From Myrica gale (Eukaryota > Streptophyta > Magnoliopsida > Fagales > Myricaceae): a stretch of DNA of 64,000 bases. Positions 33,823 to 45,745 of this stretch are shown here, piece after piece. The position numbers and the translations under genes are program-made. Numbering within the stretch: position 1 is the first letter of the stretch; every line of letters begins with the position of its first letter. Below the pieces are notes generated by a model. That model was given only the letters and a program-made list of their open reading frames with translations, had not been told where the DNA came from and did not search any database. The stretch is taken from NCBI GenBank assembly GCA_963930655.1, contig OZ005611.1, forward strand, positions 6,641,501 to 6,705,500, read 5' to 3'.

Positions 33823-35402
33823 CAAACACAGACATTATTTGGAGTTGGGCTAGATGTCTCACAAGTTTTAGACCTGTATGCTTATCTCAATGGTAATTTA
33901 TTGGTGCAGTCAGAGGTGAATTTCTTGGGAAGGCTTTCCCATCCTAACCTTGTCAAGCTTTTGGGATATTGTTGGGAGGACAAAGAGTTGCTCCTTATTT
34001 ATGAATTCATGCAGAAGGGCAGCCTAGAAAACCATCTGTTTGGAAGTAAGGCTTATGAAATGAAGTACATTCTAGTCTTCATGTCCATATGTGCAAGCAA
34101 AGTGCTCTTCACAAATGTCATTGTCATACACTCGAGAAATTTGCTTGGTTCACCAGACGGTACTTCGTTTTATCTGTACAGGGGGCTCAGCTGTTCAGCC
34201 ACTTCATTGGGATATACGGCTTAAGATTGCAATAGGAGCAGCTCGGGGCCTGGCTTTTTTGCATACATCTGATAAGCAAGTAATCTACAGAGACTTCAAG
34301 GCCTCCAATATACTTCTTGATGGGGTAAAGTTCTATCTGGAATGTTAATAACTACCACTCTGCAAGAGATAGATTGAATCTAAATTGCTAATATTGCTTG
34401 CTCAGTGATTATCATATCATCTTTTCATCTTGTTCACACAGCCAGCCTTTGCAATTTTTGTCCCTTTTTGATTCACCCCTCTAACTTGATCCGCCATATC
34501 ATGAAAGTAGGATAGACAGCACCTTGGGTTTATTTTTCCTTCTTGTATTCCCGAGCAATTCCTTAGACCTTGACAGTCTTTGGATGGTTTGGTTTTTAAT
34601 CAGTGTCCATTTACCAAGAAAAAAAATTAGGGTAAAAGTCATTGGTGAAAAAAAGCATGTCTTATATTCAAAAGATACCATTGTTACTTCAATTCGCATA
34701 TACTCCTAAGATTTTATTAGAAACAAATGTTTTTGCACTTGTTCTAACTACCAGTTCTATTGCAGTCCTACACGGCCAAGATATCTGACTTTGGCTTGGC
34801 AAAATTGGGTCCATCAGCCAGTCAATCACATGTGACAACACGGGTAATGGGCACGTATGGTTATGCTGCTCCAGAGTATGTTGCCACAGGTATTATTTTT
34901 GGGAAACCTTTTGGAATTCCGTTACTTTTAGAGCCATTTGTGCCACACTAAGTTCTTTGATATTGGTCTGGCAAAGTGCCTGCCACTTAACCTTGATCCT
35001 TACAAAAGCTGTGCCATGACATTAAATTGTGCTGATTAAACAGGGCATCTCTATGTAAAGAGCGACGTTTATGGTTTTGGTGTTGTTTTGGTCGAGATTC
35101 TAACCGGCCTGAGGGCACTTGATACAAATCGTCCGAGTGGGAGACATAATCTAGTGGATTGGATTAAACCATACCTATCAGAAAGAAGAAAGTTGAAAGA
35201 AATTATGGACTCCCGGTTGGAGGGAAAATATCCATCCAAAGCTGCATTCCATATATCTCGGCTTGCCCTAAAATGTCTTGCACCTGAACCAAAACACAGA
35301 CCATCAATGAAAGAAGTTTTGGAGACACTGGAACGGATTGAAGCTGCCAATGAAAGACCAAGGGAGCCTAGAACTCGTTCTTCTTATCCAAGGGCTCACT
35401 GA
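32375..35402 (+). CDS. Receptor-like cytoplasmic kinase, subfamily VII (PIX13/CST type), six exons
   Basis: Exons: 32375-32441, 32755-33077, 33910-34045, 34182-34324, 34766-34889 and 35044-35402; all GT-AG and in phase, 383 residues. It phosphorylates Ser/Thr downstream of cell-surface receptors at the plasma membrane. The N-terminus MGNCWG has a Gly-2 myristoylation site and Cys-4 as a candidate palmitoylation site. Kinase features: glycine loop [10 protein letters not shown] (86-95), catalytic Lys in AVKK near 116, [29 protein letters not shown] with catalytic Asp near 213, DFGLAK (231-236), and the activation-loop [20 protein letters not shown] segment (here [17 protein letters not shown]). 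The C-terminal tail is short and basic. [12 protein letters not shown] and the overall pattern place it close to Arabidopsis At2g17220 and CST. Intron 2 (832 bp) carries a CT microsatellite at 33779-33822. The start follows from phase and the acylation motif. Confidence 0.94.
33779..33822. repeat. CT dinucleotide microsatellite
   Basis: A run of CT with one interruption (CTGT) inside kinase intron 2, about 90 bp upstream of the exon 3 acceptor. It may strengthen or shift the polypyrimidine context and is likely length-variable. Confidence 0.9.
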
Positions 35403-36978
35403 CAGGGCCAGCGGCCTGTGGACCATCGTTCTCCACTTCATCCGAGACTGGATGGAAGTCCAGCCTACCAACACTCTCCCCGAGTGAGGTGACTGATGAA
35501 CTGCTGCATATAAGCACAGGTCTTTGCTTGTATGGCGATTGTCTCTCGTAGAAAAAGAAATGTTCTCTTCATTTTTTGTCAAAATTGTGTGATCTCTTCT
35601 AAGTTGCAATGAATATTACCACCCAAGTGGTGAGCTTTATCAACTGAATGCGTATGGTAGCAGTGAAATTGTAATTATGCAATTATAACTTTGTCAGTTT
35701 TGAAAGGCTGGGAACCAAAGGTTGGATATCATCTTGGGATCCAATTTGGTGGATGTTCGAGAATTCCTCGTATGACATTTTCCCATATCTCTAGTGAGAG
35801 ATTTTGTTATTGGCTAGCTCACAGTATTACAGGAATAAATGGAAAGATATTCACTGAGCATCCTCTTCTCAGTAGTGTAGCAAATGAACTTGCTGGTAAT
35901 GTCTACACTTTGAAACAAACGGCTATCATTCTTTTCTCCATGCTTGCGGTAGTCTGGAAGAACTTGGAGTGCATTGTCACCCCATGCCTTGGCTGAAAAT
36001 TGCCAGACTACAACCCACAATTGCTGAAGCAACGGCTGCATAACTGGCTGCGATTGAGGTTGTAAAACTTGGCGTAAAAGGCTAACCATTGAAGATGACT
36101 CCTTGCATGTCTACAGATTGTGAGATTGTTACTCAACCGGAAACTCTCAAAGCCCACCCCGGTCCAAACTTCAGTGCACGCAGTTTAGAAGATTCAACCC
36201 TCTACAATCTCACATAAGTATTCCGCTCTCAATCCATGTAGGGTTACTAAATTTTAAAAATTTTAAGAGAAAGTTTTGAAATTTAACTTTTTACTAGATT
36301 TGTAAAAAATTGATGAAAAAGTTTTAAAAATATTTTATTGTAAAATAATTTTTATTAGAGTTCGTTAGAAAGTAAGAAGATAAAATTTAGAGATTTTTTT
36401 TGTATATATGAAAAAATATTAAAGTTGACGAGAAAATGTGTTGGAATTAGTATGAAAATTTTGAAATTTTGTTGTTTGGTTATAAAATTATTTTGATTAT
36501 AGTATATTGCAAAGGGGAAGTCTTGGTTTATTAAAATATTTTATACACTAACATAAAAAAGGATATTTTTGAGTCTCATTAGTTATTGTTCCATCTTTTA
36601 ATGATAAGAGTGTGTCCTTTAATAATAATAAAATAATATAGCTAAAATAATTGATTTGTAAAGACGAAACATGTGTCTTCACAAGTCATATATTATACCT
36701 TTTCACGGTAATAGAGTTGGTGAGAGGCAAAGATAATTTATAAAAATGGGATGAAAAATAAAGATATTTTATTGAAGTTAATGAAATAATAAAAAAATTT
36801 AAATAAATATTATAATAAAAAATAATTCTATCTAGAGAAATTATTTTTTAATTTTTATAATAGCACTTAAAACGCACAATTCAAGGCGATTCGATTATAA
36901 ACTCCTCTCTTCCGCTGAAACAATGATCTAGAAAAAAAAAAAATTCTGTCTCTCTCGGACTCGATCGCTCGCTCGCCA
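35403..36978. other. Intergenic region between kinase and GAUT genes
   Basis: The first few hundred bases are presumably the kinase 3' untranslated region. The rest is AT-rich; frames at 35691-35996 and 35814-36089 have no recognisable product. No repeat element with clear ends was found. Confidence 0.5.
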
Positions 36979-39900
36979 ATGGAATTTGGTGAAAGAACAT
37001 TCTCTAGCTCTCGTTCTCTGCAACTCATTTGCATATTTTCGGTAACGATCTTCATAATTTTTGGAGTGATTACGCCACGGATCGATTTCGATCCCTTAGA
37101 TCCTCCTATAAATTATTCTTTGCTGTCCTATGATAGCTCAAGATCAATAAGTTAGTAAGCGTTTTAATCAATCGTCTGATCAGACTCTCATGCACCAAAT
37201 AAAGAAGAAGGAGTCTCTCTTTTTGATTGGTTACATAACTCCGCATTTCTTTAAGTAGTTTCTATTCAATCATGTAATTAGTAGATGTTCAATTATTCAA
37301 TTATTTATGCAGGTTGTGTGTCATATCGCTTTTGTTGGAGCGGAGGGATTTGATACTTCAAATATGTAAGTTCAATCTTTAAGATCTCTATTTATTTGAG
37401 TAGGAGACTACAATTTTCTACTTTCTTTTTGGTTGTTGTTCCCTTTAATTTGTGCTCTGATTGATGGTGTCTTTACTTTAACTTCTGTTACCATGCTTTC
37501 CGTTTTGTTACCTGTTTCAGTCAAAGAGAATTCCGGCCCTTGTATGACTGTGAGCAGTGCCGTTTGAGGAAGGTTTCCCTCTCATCCTTCTTATTTCAAT
37601 TATGGAGATACCATAGCAATTCTAGTAACTAGGAACGGTTATAAAGTTTCTTGGGGGTTGTTTCATGTCTTGGTAACTACATTGCCGCAGTTGTGTATCT
37701 ACTACAATTGTAAACTTCCTAGAGGACACTTGGCTTGGAAACACTAGAAAACACATAAAGGCACCGGGATTGACTATGGTTTCCCACATCTAGAACCAGA
37801 GATTTTGCAGCATAGTGAAGTATGCAAACCATCAAAGAGGTTGAAATTTTGGAATTTCTTAGAGAGTTTTGTCTTAGTCCTGATGATATGAAAATTCAAC
37901 ACGTCCATCTGGGATAACAATAATATTTCATGCCAAAACATACGAACACTTTCCATTAAGGGAAGCGTAATGGTTTTGTTGGTTGTCCCATGAATCTTGA
38001 TTCCATTTATGGGTTTATAACGATCTACCCCAAACACAAGATCTCACTTCTAACCTTTATGGTGATAGTAACGATGCTTGTATTGCCCCATTTATGACGT
38101 TGGCTTTATTTGTTCGAAACTCTACCAGATACAGATGGAGAAAAGCTATCTAATTCTGTGATGAGGGAGGACCCAAGTAAATTAACTGAGTGGAATTAGT
38201 TTGTATTAGTGTAAGCAACTGCATGAAGAAGGAATTGCTTCAACGTTTTGGATACAGTTTGGGGGGATAATGTTACACTGCTGAAACAGTAACTCTGAAT
38301 GAAGTATCTAAAATGGATTGACATGCACAACCCTTCACCCACCTACTCACTTATTTTTAATTTTCAAACCATTACCTTTGTGCATAAGTTGTTACATAGT
38401 ACAAGTTATTCCATTTATTGACCTTATGGCCAAATGCTGGCTGAACAGGAAGAAGGTAATTCTTCTGCTGCTGGAGCTGGCAATCGTCCAGATGAAAAGG
38501 TATTTTGCAGAGTTTGTTTTTCTCAGTAGATAGAAGTGATGCTTATATCTACACATTTCATATAGGATATTGACATCATTGCAACATACAGCGACCCTTC
38601 TGGTGCTGTTCGAATTGGTAGGGTAAAAATGAGGGACCTATCTGCTTCCTGGGTCTGGGAAAACCCGCTGGATGTTAACCATGAAAAGTCTAGGAGTTCC
38701 CAGGTACTGCTATCTGATTTTGACATTTATTCATTAGTAGAAATCAATAATGAATGCGAAGTAATCAATCACCTATCTGAAACAGTGTGGACAAGTATGA
38801 AAACAATATAAAACTAACCTGATTTTTTAGCTCAATGTTTTAATAAGGAATTGATTAAAACTCGAAAGTTTATGTCTTCCTTAGTTCAATTTAAGTTGCT
38901 GCTGTCATAAATGGAATTATCTAGTCACAGACACTGACAGGGCATTTCCTCCATCCAATCCTAACTTTTAGACACTGGAAGATTCGTTTCAATCTGGGTT
39001 AGGTTCTGGAGAGCATGCCGAGTATTCAACTGATGGTGATCAAGAAGGTGGAAGCCCACATCCTCATATGTCATCAATGAACCCAGTGAAGCTAAAGCGG
39101 CGGGTGAACTATCAAACGCTTCTGTTTTGTGTTCCCTAAATACATTTTGTGCAAATGATTCCAGTTTGTAACATGTCGTAGCCCTTCAGAGAATGAGGCA
39201 GGAAAGGAGGGATCTTCGAACTGCACAGTTAATTCAACAAGATGAAGAAACTGACAATCAGATGGCAGCAGCAGCAGTTGAACGAAGTAAAAACCTTGAT
39301 ACCACCATAAAGGGAAAGTACAGTATATGGAGGCGAGATTATGATAACCCAAATTCTGATTCAACACTGAAACTTATGCGAGACCAGCTCATAATGGCCA
39401 AGGCATTTGCAAACATTGCCAAGTCTAAGAATGAAAGTAGTCTTTACAACTCTCTCATGAAGCACTCCAGAGAAAGTCAACATGCAATTGGTGACGCAAA
39501 TTCTGATGCTGAGCTTCATCCAAGGTATTGCAACTCTCTATCCACCATCCTAGATACTGGGTTTATGCTTGCTCTTGGTTTCCATGCACGTTTTCTCACT
39601 GTTCCTATATCAGTGCACTTGATCGAGCAAAAGCAATGGGCCACATTCTCTCCATGGCGAAAGACCGGTTATATGACTGTGCCTTGGTTTCAAGGAAGTT
39701 TAGAGCAATGCTTCAGTCTACTGAAGAGAATGTAAATGCACTGAAGAAAAAGAGTGCATTCCTGATTCAGCTGGCTGCGAAAACAGTCCCTAAACGATTG
39801 CATTGCCTGCCTCTGCAGCTTGCCGCAGATTATTATCTGCAGGGTTATCATAAGGAACAGGATGTTGCCAAAGAAAAGCTTGAAGATCCATCTCTTTACC

Positions 39901-41520
39901 ACTATGCCATCTTTTCTGACAATGTTCTAGCAACATCTGTGGTTGTTAATTCCACTGTGCTGCATGCAAAGGAACCGGAGAAACATATTTTCCATATAGT
40001 CACAGATAAACTAAATTTTGCTGCAATGAGAATGTGGTTTCTTGTCAACCCTCCTCCAAAAGCAACAATCCAAGTTGAGAATATTGATGATTTCAGGTGG
40101 CTGAATTCCTCGTACTGTTCTGTTCTACGTCAACTTGAATCTGCGAGAGTTAAGGAATATTATTTCAAGGCAAATCATCCTTCTTCCATCTCTGCTGGGT
40201 CTGACAATCTTAAATATAGGAATCCAAAATATTTGTCCATGCTGAATCATATTAGATTCTACCTTCCTGAAGTTTACCCAAAGTTAGACAAGATCCTATT
40301 TTTGGACGATGATATTGTAGTCCAGAAGGATCTCACACCTCTTTGGTCCATTGATCTACAAGGGATGGTAAATGGAGCAGTGGAGACATGCAAAGAGAGC
40401 TTCCATAGGTTTGATAAGTATCTGAACTTCTCTAATCCAAAGATATCTGAAAATTTTGATCAAAATGCTTGTGGTTGGGCATTTGGCATGAATATCTTTG
40501 ACTTGAAGGAGTGGAAAAAGCGAAACATCACTGGAATATATCATCATTGGCAGGATATGGTAAAGATTCGTTTGTCTTCTTCCTCCATGCCCAAACCCGG
40601 TTCCGCCACCCTGCCCCCTCCCTTCTCTTCATGTTCTCATCATTTATTGCTGTGTAAATATCCTTCTTTATGAAAAATAAATTATATTTGCAAATCATGT
40701 GTAGCAACATAATGATGGGCATGCAATCAGTTTGTTTTGCATTTGTATGTTTCTCAGCAAAAAACCCGATTAGTTACTCTTTGGGAAATGATGTTGGTTA
40801 TAGGGTGTATGATGGGATAGATGAATGAAGATGTTATAAGCTTGTCATGGATATAGTCTTGTAAGTAAGATAGTGATATGGGTTTGGGCCACATTAATCT
40901 AGGGTAATAACTATTTAGATCATTAAGGTGGTTGTAGAAGGGCATGCATGAGCTGTTAACATTCTTAATCTGCTAGATGATGTGAACTCATCAACTTTTC
41001 TGTGTGTTAGAGATCACGTGGAAAGGCTTTTGAATCTGGTCCTTTTTGACACCCCTTGGAACCAGACTTTTATTTGGTCATATGACATTTCATCCTTCTT
41101 TTTCTATCCTTTTGGTTCACTCCACCTGTTTTTGTAATTGTCCTGATGAAGATTCCGATCTTTATGGAAATAGAATGCCTTTTCATCAATGTTAGATAGA
41201 ATTTCTGCTACTCAAGCTTGCAACTGATGTAAACTGTTTTGCAGAACGAGGATAGAACTCTTTGGAAACTTGGCACATTGCCACCGGGACTCATTACTTT
41301 CTACAAATTGACCTATCCACTGGATCGCGGTTGGCATGTTCTAGGACTTGGCTATGACCCAGCCCTCAATCATACTGAGATAGAGAATGCGGCTGTCATC
41401 CATTATAATGGAAACTACAAGCCATGGTTGGATTTGGCTGTTTCTAAGTACAAGTCTTACTGGTCTAGATACGTAATGTTTGATAACCCTTATCTTCGAT
41501 TGTGCAATGTTAGCGACTAG
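36979..41520 (+). CDS. Galacturonosyltransferase, GAUT1/2/3 clade (GT8), nine exons
   Basis: Exons 2-9: 37313-37365, 37521-37572, 38449-38499, 38566-38703, 38972-39103, 39190-39524, 39614-40559 and 41245-41520; together 660 residues in continuous phase. Exon 1 starts at 36979 and encodes a type II anchor (LQLICIFSVTIFIIFGVIT), then INYSLLSYDSS; its junction to exon 2 is not resolved (see findings). Such enzymes transfer galacturonic acid from UDP-GalA onto homogalacturonan in the Golgi. Signatures: IDIIATYSDPSGAVR and SASWVWENP, typical of GAUT3-like proteins; YSIWRRDYDNPNSD; LYHYAIFSDNVLATSVVVNS; catalytic LFLDDDIVVQKDL; GAVETCKESFHRFDKYLNFS; ACGWAFGMNIFDLKEWK; KLGTLPPGLITFY; and NAAVIHYNGNYKPWL. 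Probable GAUT3 orthologue; GAUT1 or GAUT2 cannot be excluded without a tree. Confidence 0.9.
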
Positions 41521-42729
41521 ATACTTTTTGTCCATCTCATGCCCTCTCTCCCTCACACTTCTAATATTGGTTCTTCAAAGGAAAGAAATAAATATGGCAT
41601 ATTGCTCAGAAGTTGTCAATGTTCTCTTTTGTGTTATAGTATCTCATTCATACCGAGTTAACTACAAGACAGTGCTTGATAAGAGCAAAGATAAAGCTGC
41701 ATATATGTGTCTCACGATTGTAGGTGAAGTTTGGCCAAGCCATCTCATGGTTCCATCTTTCCCCTCCCCATTTTTGCTATGTTTTGTTGCTTCCCTCTGT
41801 TCTTGCCCAATTTTCTTCTTATAGGGTCTACATATGTTAAAGAGTGAAGCAAGGAGTTAAAAAAAAAATGGTTAACTGCAAGAAACTAATCCAGCAAGTC
41901 TGTGATCCTCCATGGCAAACCTATGCAATGAGGAGATCCCATTTCTGCCATCCACAAGCTTGCTGAATGGGTCTTCTCCTGGGTTATATATGGCCAATGG
42001 ACCGTCATTGGGATATTTATGTCATTTCTTTTCATGGGGTATTTAATTTAAATTTATAGTCTGAGGATGTCCCCTATGAATCCATACGAAAACCTCAACA
42101 TAGAGTATAAAATTGCCGACCCAAGTCCAAGTCTTGACTGAGGTTTTACTAGGGGAGGGCAAATATTCTGGCCTTAACCCGAATCTCTGATTCCGGTTAT
42201 TTTTCTAAGGAAAAAATTATGACTCAAATAGAGAATGGATTTTATTTTTCAATACCTATAATTTTAAAATATTGTAATTTTATTTTAGATTTTAGAATTT
42301 AAATAAATGTTTTTACGGTAGATTTTGAATGAATATTTATTTTACATTTTAATTTATGATGTATAACAAACAAATTTTAGCCAAAACTCATTCGGGCCAA
42401 AAGAAGACCAAAATTTGCAGGATACCGCAACTTTCATCCGTTCCGGTAGCCACCCTCGGCTACCCACCCTTGGGTTTTACAAATAGATCGAGCTATGTTA
42501 CAACGAGTTACAATCGGCTGATCATCTTATAAACATGCAATGTTCTGCACTGCCACCCCTTTTCACCATCACTGCCTGCCATGGAGCCATGGGTTAATTA
42601 CTATCATTGTGGCCACAATCATAGTTCCTATATAAGAAGGATTGGAGGTCATGTTGATATGCAAAACAACGTCCCCATGAACTGTGAAAACGTCAGTTTC
42701 AGTCAAGCAGCTGCATTTGCTTCCTGGCA
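41521..42729. other. Intergenic region between GAUT and PPR genes
   Basis: About 1.2 kb with the GAUT 3' untranslated region at the left and the PPR promoter and leader at the right. The frame 42581-42844 overlaps the PPR start in another frame and is a shadow. No repeat or RNA gene was recognised. Confidence 0.5.
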
Positions 42730-44967
42730 ATGCGGTTCCCAGCCACTCACTTATTGCCAAAGCTCCCTAATTTCATATCAAGAATCAAAGAGTCATCATG
42801 TAATGAGAAATGGGAAGAAGTGCTTTCCCACTATCTGGAAATGAAAAACGCTGGAATTCAATCAATAGACCCTTCGGTTTTCCCTTCCATTCTCAAAGCA
42901 TATTCAAACCTCTCCTTTAGACGTGGAGAGTCCTTTCATGCAGGTTTGGTTAAGCAGGGATTTCAAAGGTTCACTTCGGTTGGTAACTCCATAATGGACT
43001 TCTACGTGAAAGGTGGAGACCTGAGTTCTGCACTGGGTGTGTTTAACTGCATGAAGAGCAGGGATTCGGTTTCCTGGAATATAATAGTACACGGGTTCTT
43101 TGTTCAGGCAGCTTTACAAGAAGGGCTACAGTGGTTTCTGCATGCAAGGTTTGTGGGGTTTGAGCCTAACACGTCCACCCTGGTGCTTGTAATACAGGCA
43201 TGCCAAAATCTTAGAGCTAAACTTGAGGGAATAAAAGTGCATGGGTACGTAACTCAGAGCGGGTTTTTGGCCATTCGTTCAGTTCAGAATTCTTTGTTGA
43301 GCATGTATGCAGAGGATGACATGGAGAGTGCGCGGACAATGTTTGATGAAATGTGCAACAAAGATGTCATCTCTTGGAGCGTGGTAATTGGTGGTTATGT
43401 GCGAAGTGAGGAAGCTGAGGTTGGTTTGCAGTTTTTTGGGGAGATGGTGTCTGATGATCGCATTGAGCCCGATGGCATAACGATGGTGAGTGTCCTTAAA
43501 GCCTGCACTAGTTTGGGGGACTGGATTATGGGAAGGGTGGTTCACGGGTTAGTGATCCGCAGAGGTTTTGGTTCTGATCTGTACGTTGGGAACTCTCTAA
43601 TTGATATGTATTCCAAGTGTTATGATGCTGATTCTGCCTTTACAGTCTTCAAGGAAATGTCTCGGAGGAACAACGTCTCATGGAATTCTGTTTTATCTGG
43701 ATTTGTCCTAAATAAGAAGCATGTGGAAGCTCTATCACTGATATATTTGATGGGGAAGGAAGGGGTCGAGGCAGATGAGGTGACTCTTGTCAATATCCTT
43801 CAGACATGTAAGTTTTTTGTGCAGCCATTTCAGTGCAAATCAGTGCACTGCGTAATTATGAGGCGAGGATACGAATCAAACGAATTGGTGCTCAATTCTC
43901 TAATTGATGCTTATGCAAGATGCAGTCTCGTTGAGCTGGCATGGGAACTTTTCAATGGGATGAAGAGAAGAGATGTGGTTTCTTGGAGTACGATGATTGC
44001 GGGGTTCACCTACTGTGGCAAACCTGATGAAGCAATGGCTGTTTTCCAAGAGATGACCCTTGCGCAAAAGAAGCTCAATGTCGTCACCGTTATCAATCTT
44101 CTCGAGGCTTGTTCAGCTTTAGCTGAACTGAGAAGGTCGAAGTGGGCTCATGGCATCTCAATTCGAAGAGGCTTGGAAGCCAAAGTGGCAGTTGGAACTG
44201 CAATTGTTGAGATGTACTCCAAGTGCGGGGCAATAGAAGACTCAAGGAAGGCCTTTAAACAAATACCTGAAAAGAATGTTGTTTCATGGAGCGCCATGAT
44301 AGCAGCATATGGCATGAATGGTTTTGCACGTGAAGCCTTGGCTATGCTTGCTGAAATGAAACGGGAAGGAGTGGAGCCAAACGCTGTGACAACTCTTTCA
44401 GTTTTATCTGCTCTTAGCCACGGTGGGTTGGTTGAAGAGGGGCTTTCGTTCTTCAATTCTATGATTCAAGATCACGGGGTTGAGCCCGGATTGGAACATT
44501 ACTCATGCATGGTTGACATGTTGGGTCGGGTAGGAAAACTTGATAGTGCAATGGATTTAATCGAGAAGATACCTGAAGGTCTGGAGACTGGTGCGAGTGT
44601 TTGGGGCGCCCTTTTGAGCGCTTGTAGAAGCCATGGGAACAGCGAGATTGGTGCAAGAGCCATCTCTCATGTTCTCGAGTTGGAGCCTTCGAAATCGGCA
44701 GGTTATTTGCTTGCATCGAACATGTATGCATCAGAAGGATTATGGACCGATGCTGCGAGGATGAGAAGGTTGGTGAAGGAGAGAGGGGTGAGGGTGGTTG
44801 CTGGTTACAGCTTGGTGCATGTTAACAACAGGGCATATAGATTTTTAGCTGGGGACAGGTCCCACCCGCAAGCCGGTGAAATGCATGGTCTAGTTGACCA
44901 GCTGCATGCTTGTATGAAGGTTGATGATCATGAGAGTATACCAGTCATCGAAAACTGCGATACTTAA
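42730..44967 (+). CDS. PLS-class pentatricopeptide repeat protein, E/E+ type
   Basis: Intronless, 745 residues. It is a predicted organelle-targeted RNA-binding protein; E/E+ class members usually act in site-specific C-to-U RNA editing with a DYW-bearing partner. The tract has repeated PLS motifs: VGNSIMDFYVKGGDLSSALG, RDSVSWNIIVHGF, VQNSLLSMYA, KDVISWSVVIGGY, VGNSLIDMYSKC, NNVSWNSVLSGF, KNVVSWSAMIAAYG and NAVTTLSVLSALSHGGLVEEG. The C-terminus has the E region (GASVWGALLSACRSHGNSEIGARA) and the E+ segment (GYSLVHVNNRAYRFLAGDRSHPQ), then stops without a DYW deaminase domain. The start gives MRFPATHLLPKLPNFISRIK, which parallels the start of Arabidopsis At2g17210, the best match from memory (both share VRVVAGYS and HYSCMVDML). 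At2g17220 is the RLCK neighbour there too. Confidence 0.94.
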   Translation: MRFPATHLLPKLPNFISRIKESSCNEKWEEVLSHYLEMKNAGIQSIDPSVFPSILKAYSNLSFRRGESFHAGLVKQGFQRFTSVGNSIMDFYVKGGDLSSALGVFNCMKSRDSVSWNIIVHGFFVQAALQEGLQWFLHARFVGFEPNTSTLVLVIQACQNLRAKLEGIKVHGYVTQSGFLAIRSVQNSLLSMYAEDDMESARTMFDEMCNKDVISWSVVIGGYVRSEEAEVGLQFFGEMVSDDRIEPDGITMVSVLKACTSLGDWIMGRVVHGLVIRRGFGSDLYVGNSLIDMYSKCYDADSAFTVFKEMSRRNNVSWNSVLSGFVLNKKHVEALSLIYLMGKEGVEADEVTLVNILQTCKFFVQPFQCKSVHCVIMRRGYESNELVLNSLIDAYARCSLVELAWELFNGMKRRDVVSWSTMIAGFTYCGKPDEAMAVFQEMTLAQKKLNVVTVINLLEACSALAELRRSKWAHGISIRRGLEAKVAVGTAIVEMYSKCGAIEDSRKAFKQIPEKNVVSWSAMIAAYGMNGFAREALAMLAEMKREGVEPNAVTTLSVLSALSHGGLVEEGLSFFNSMIQDHGVEPGLEHYSCMVDMLGRVGKLDSAMDLIEKIPEGLETGASVWGALLSACRSHGNSEIGARAISHVLELEPSKSAGYLLASNMYASEGLWTDAARMRRLVKERGVRVVAGYSLVHVNNRAYRFLAGDRSHPQAGEMHGLVDQLHACMKVDDHESIPVIENCDT

Positions 44968-45745
44968 TTCCTTACGTTCCATCGGCGCATGAATTCTGCT
45001 CAGAGGCCAACTTGAATTGAGCTGAGCAAACCTATGTTGCCGCTGTTCAAGAATAATCTCTGCATTCCTCAGCTACTGAATATTAAAAATTTGGTTAGAA
45101 AAAAAAAGGAATATAAAAATTTTAGGAGGTTGAGGTCAATGGTAGAGGCTGATGACACTGAAATTTAGTTGTTAAGACGACATTAATTTAGATTGTCAAC
45201 AAGTCTAGGCAGATTTATAGACACTTATGGTAGCCAAAGGCACGTAATTCGTAACGGGACTATTTACCAGTCGACGCTGGTTTCTGATGGGGCCCTAAAT
45301 TGGGAGGTGGCATCCCTGCAAGTTAGGCGTTTCGGATACTGGTTATTATATAATTTATGGCGTTCGTCTTTCCTTCCGATAAACTACAAGTCGTTTGGCT
45401 TTATACTCTTTACCAATCCGAAAGGAAACGGTGCGTTTGGGGATAACGAGTGACCGGTGAGTTATCGTCGTTATCAACATTAAAGCGTTAATGATTCGTG
45501 TCCGCTTCTCATTAATTGGCATAAAACAGAGGCATTTCTCTGGGTCTCCGACTTTTCTTTTACTCATTTGGTCCCATACGAAGCAAATCCACATCCCCGC
45601 AACAGTAGAAAATGCTCATTTCCCATCATTACTGTTCTATATGTAGAAAAGTGTTCATTTCCCATTGTTCGAGTACAAGCACTCCGTTTTCTCGGAAACA
45701 ATAAAATTCAAGAAGAAAAAATTCGAAACAAAGAAGAAAAGAATC
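44968..45745. other. Intergenic region between PPR and NPC1
   Basis: About 780 bp with a near-direct repeat of GGGATTCTCAGTCTCAC-like sequence further right in NPC1 intron 1 (near 45885 and 45978). The frames 45193-45453 and 45568-45807 have no recognisable product. The right part is presumably the NPC1 promoter and leader. Confidence 0.5.

Noticed and set aside
35691-36089. Frames after the kinase gene as a separate small gene
   Set aside because: They overlap on both strands without a recognisable product; probably 3' untranslated or intergenic sequence.
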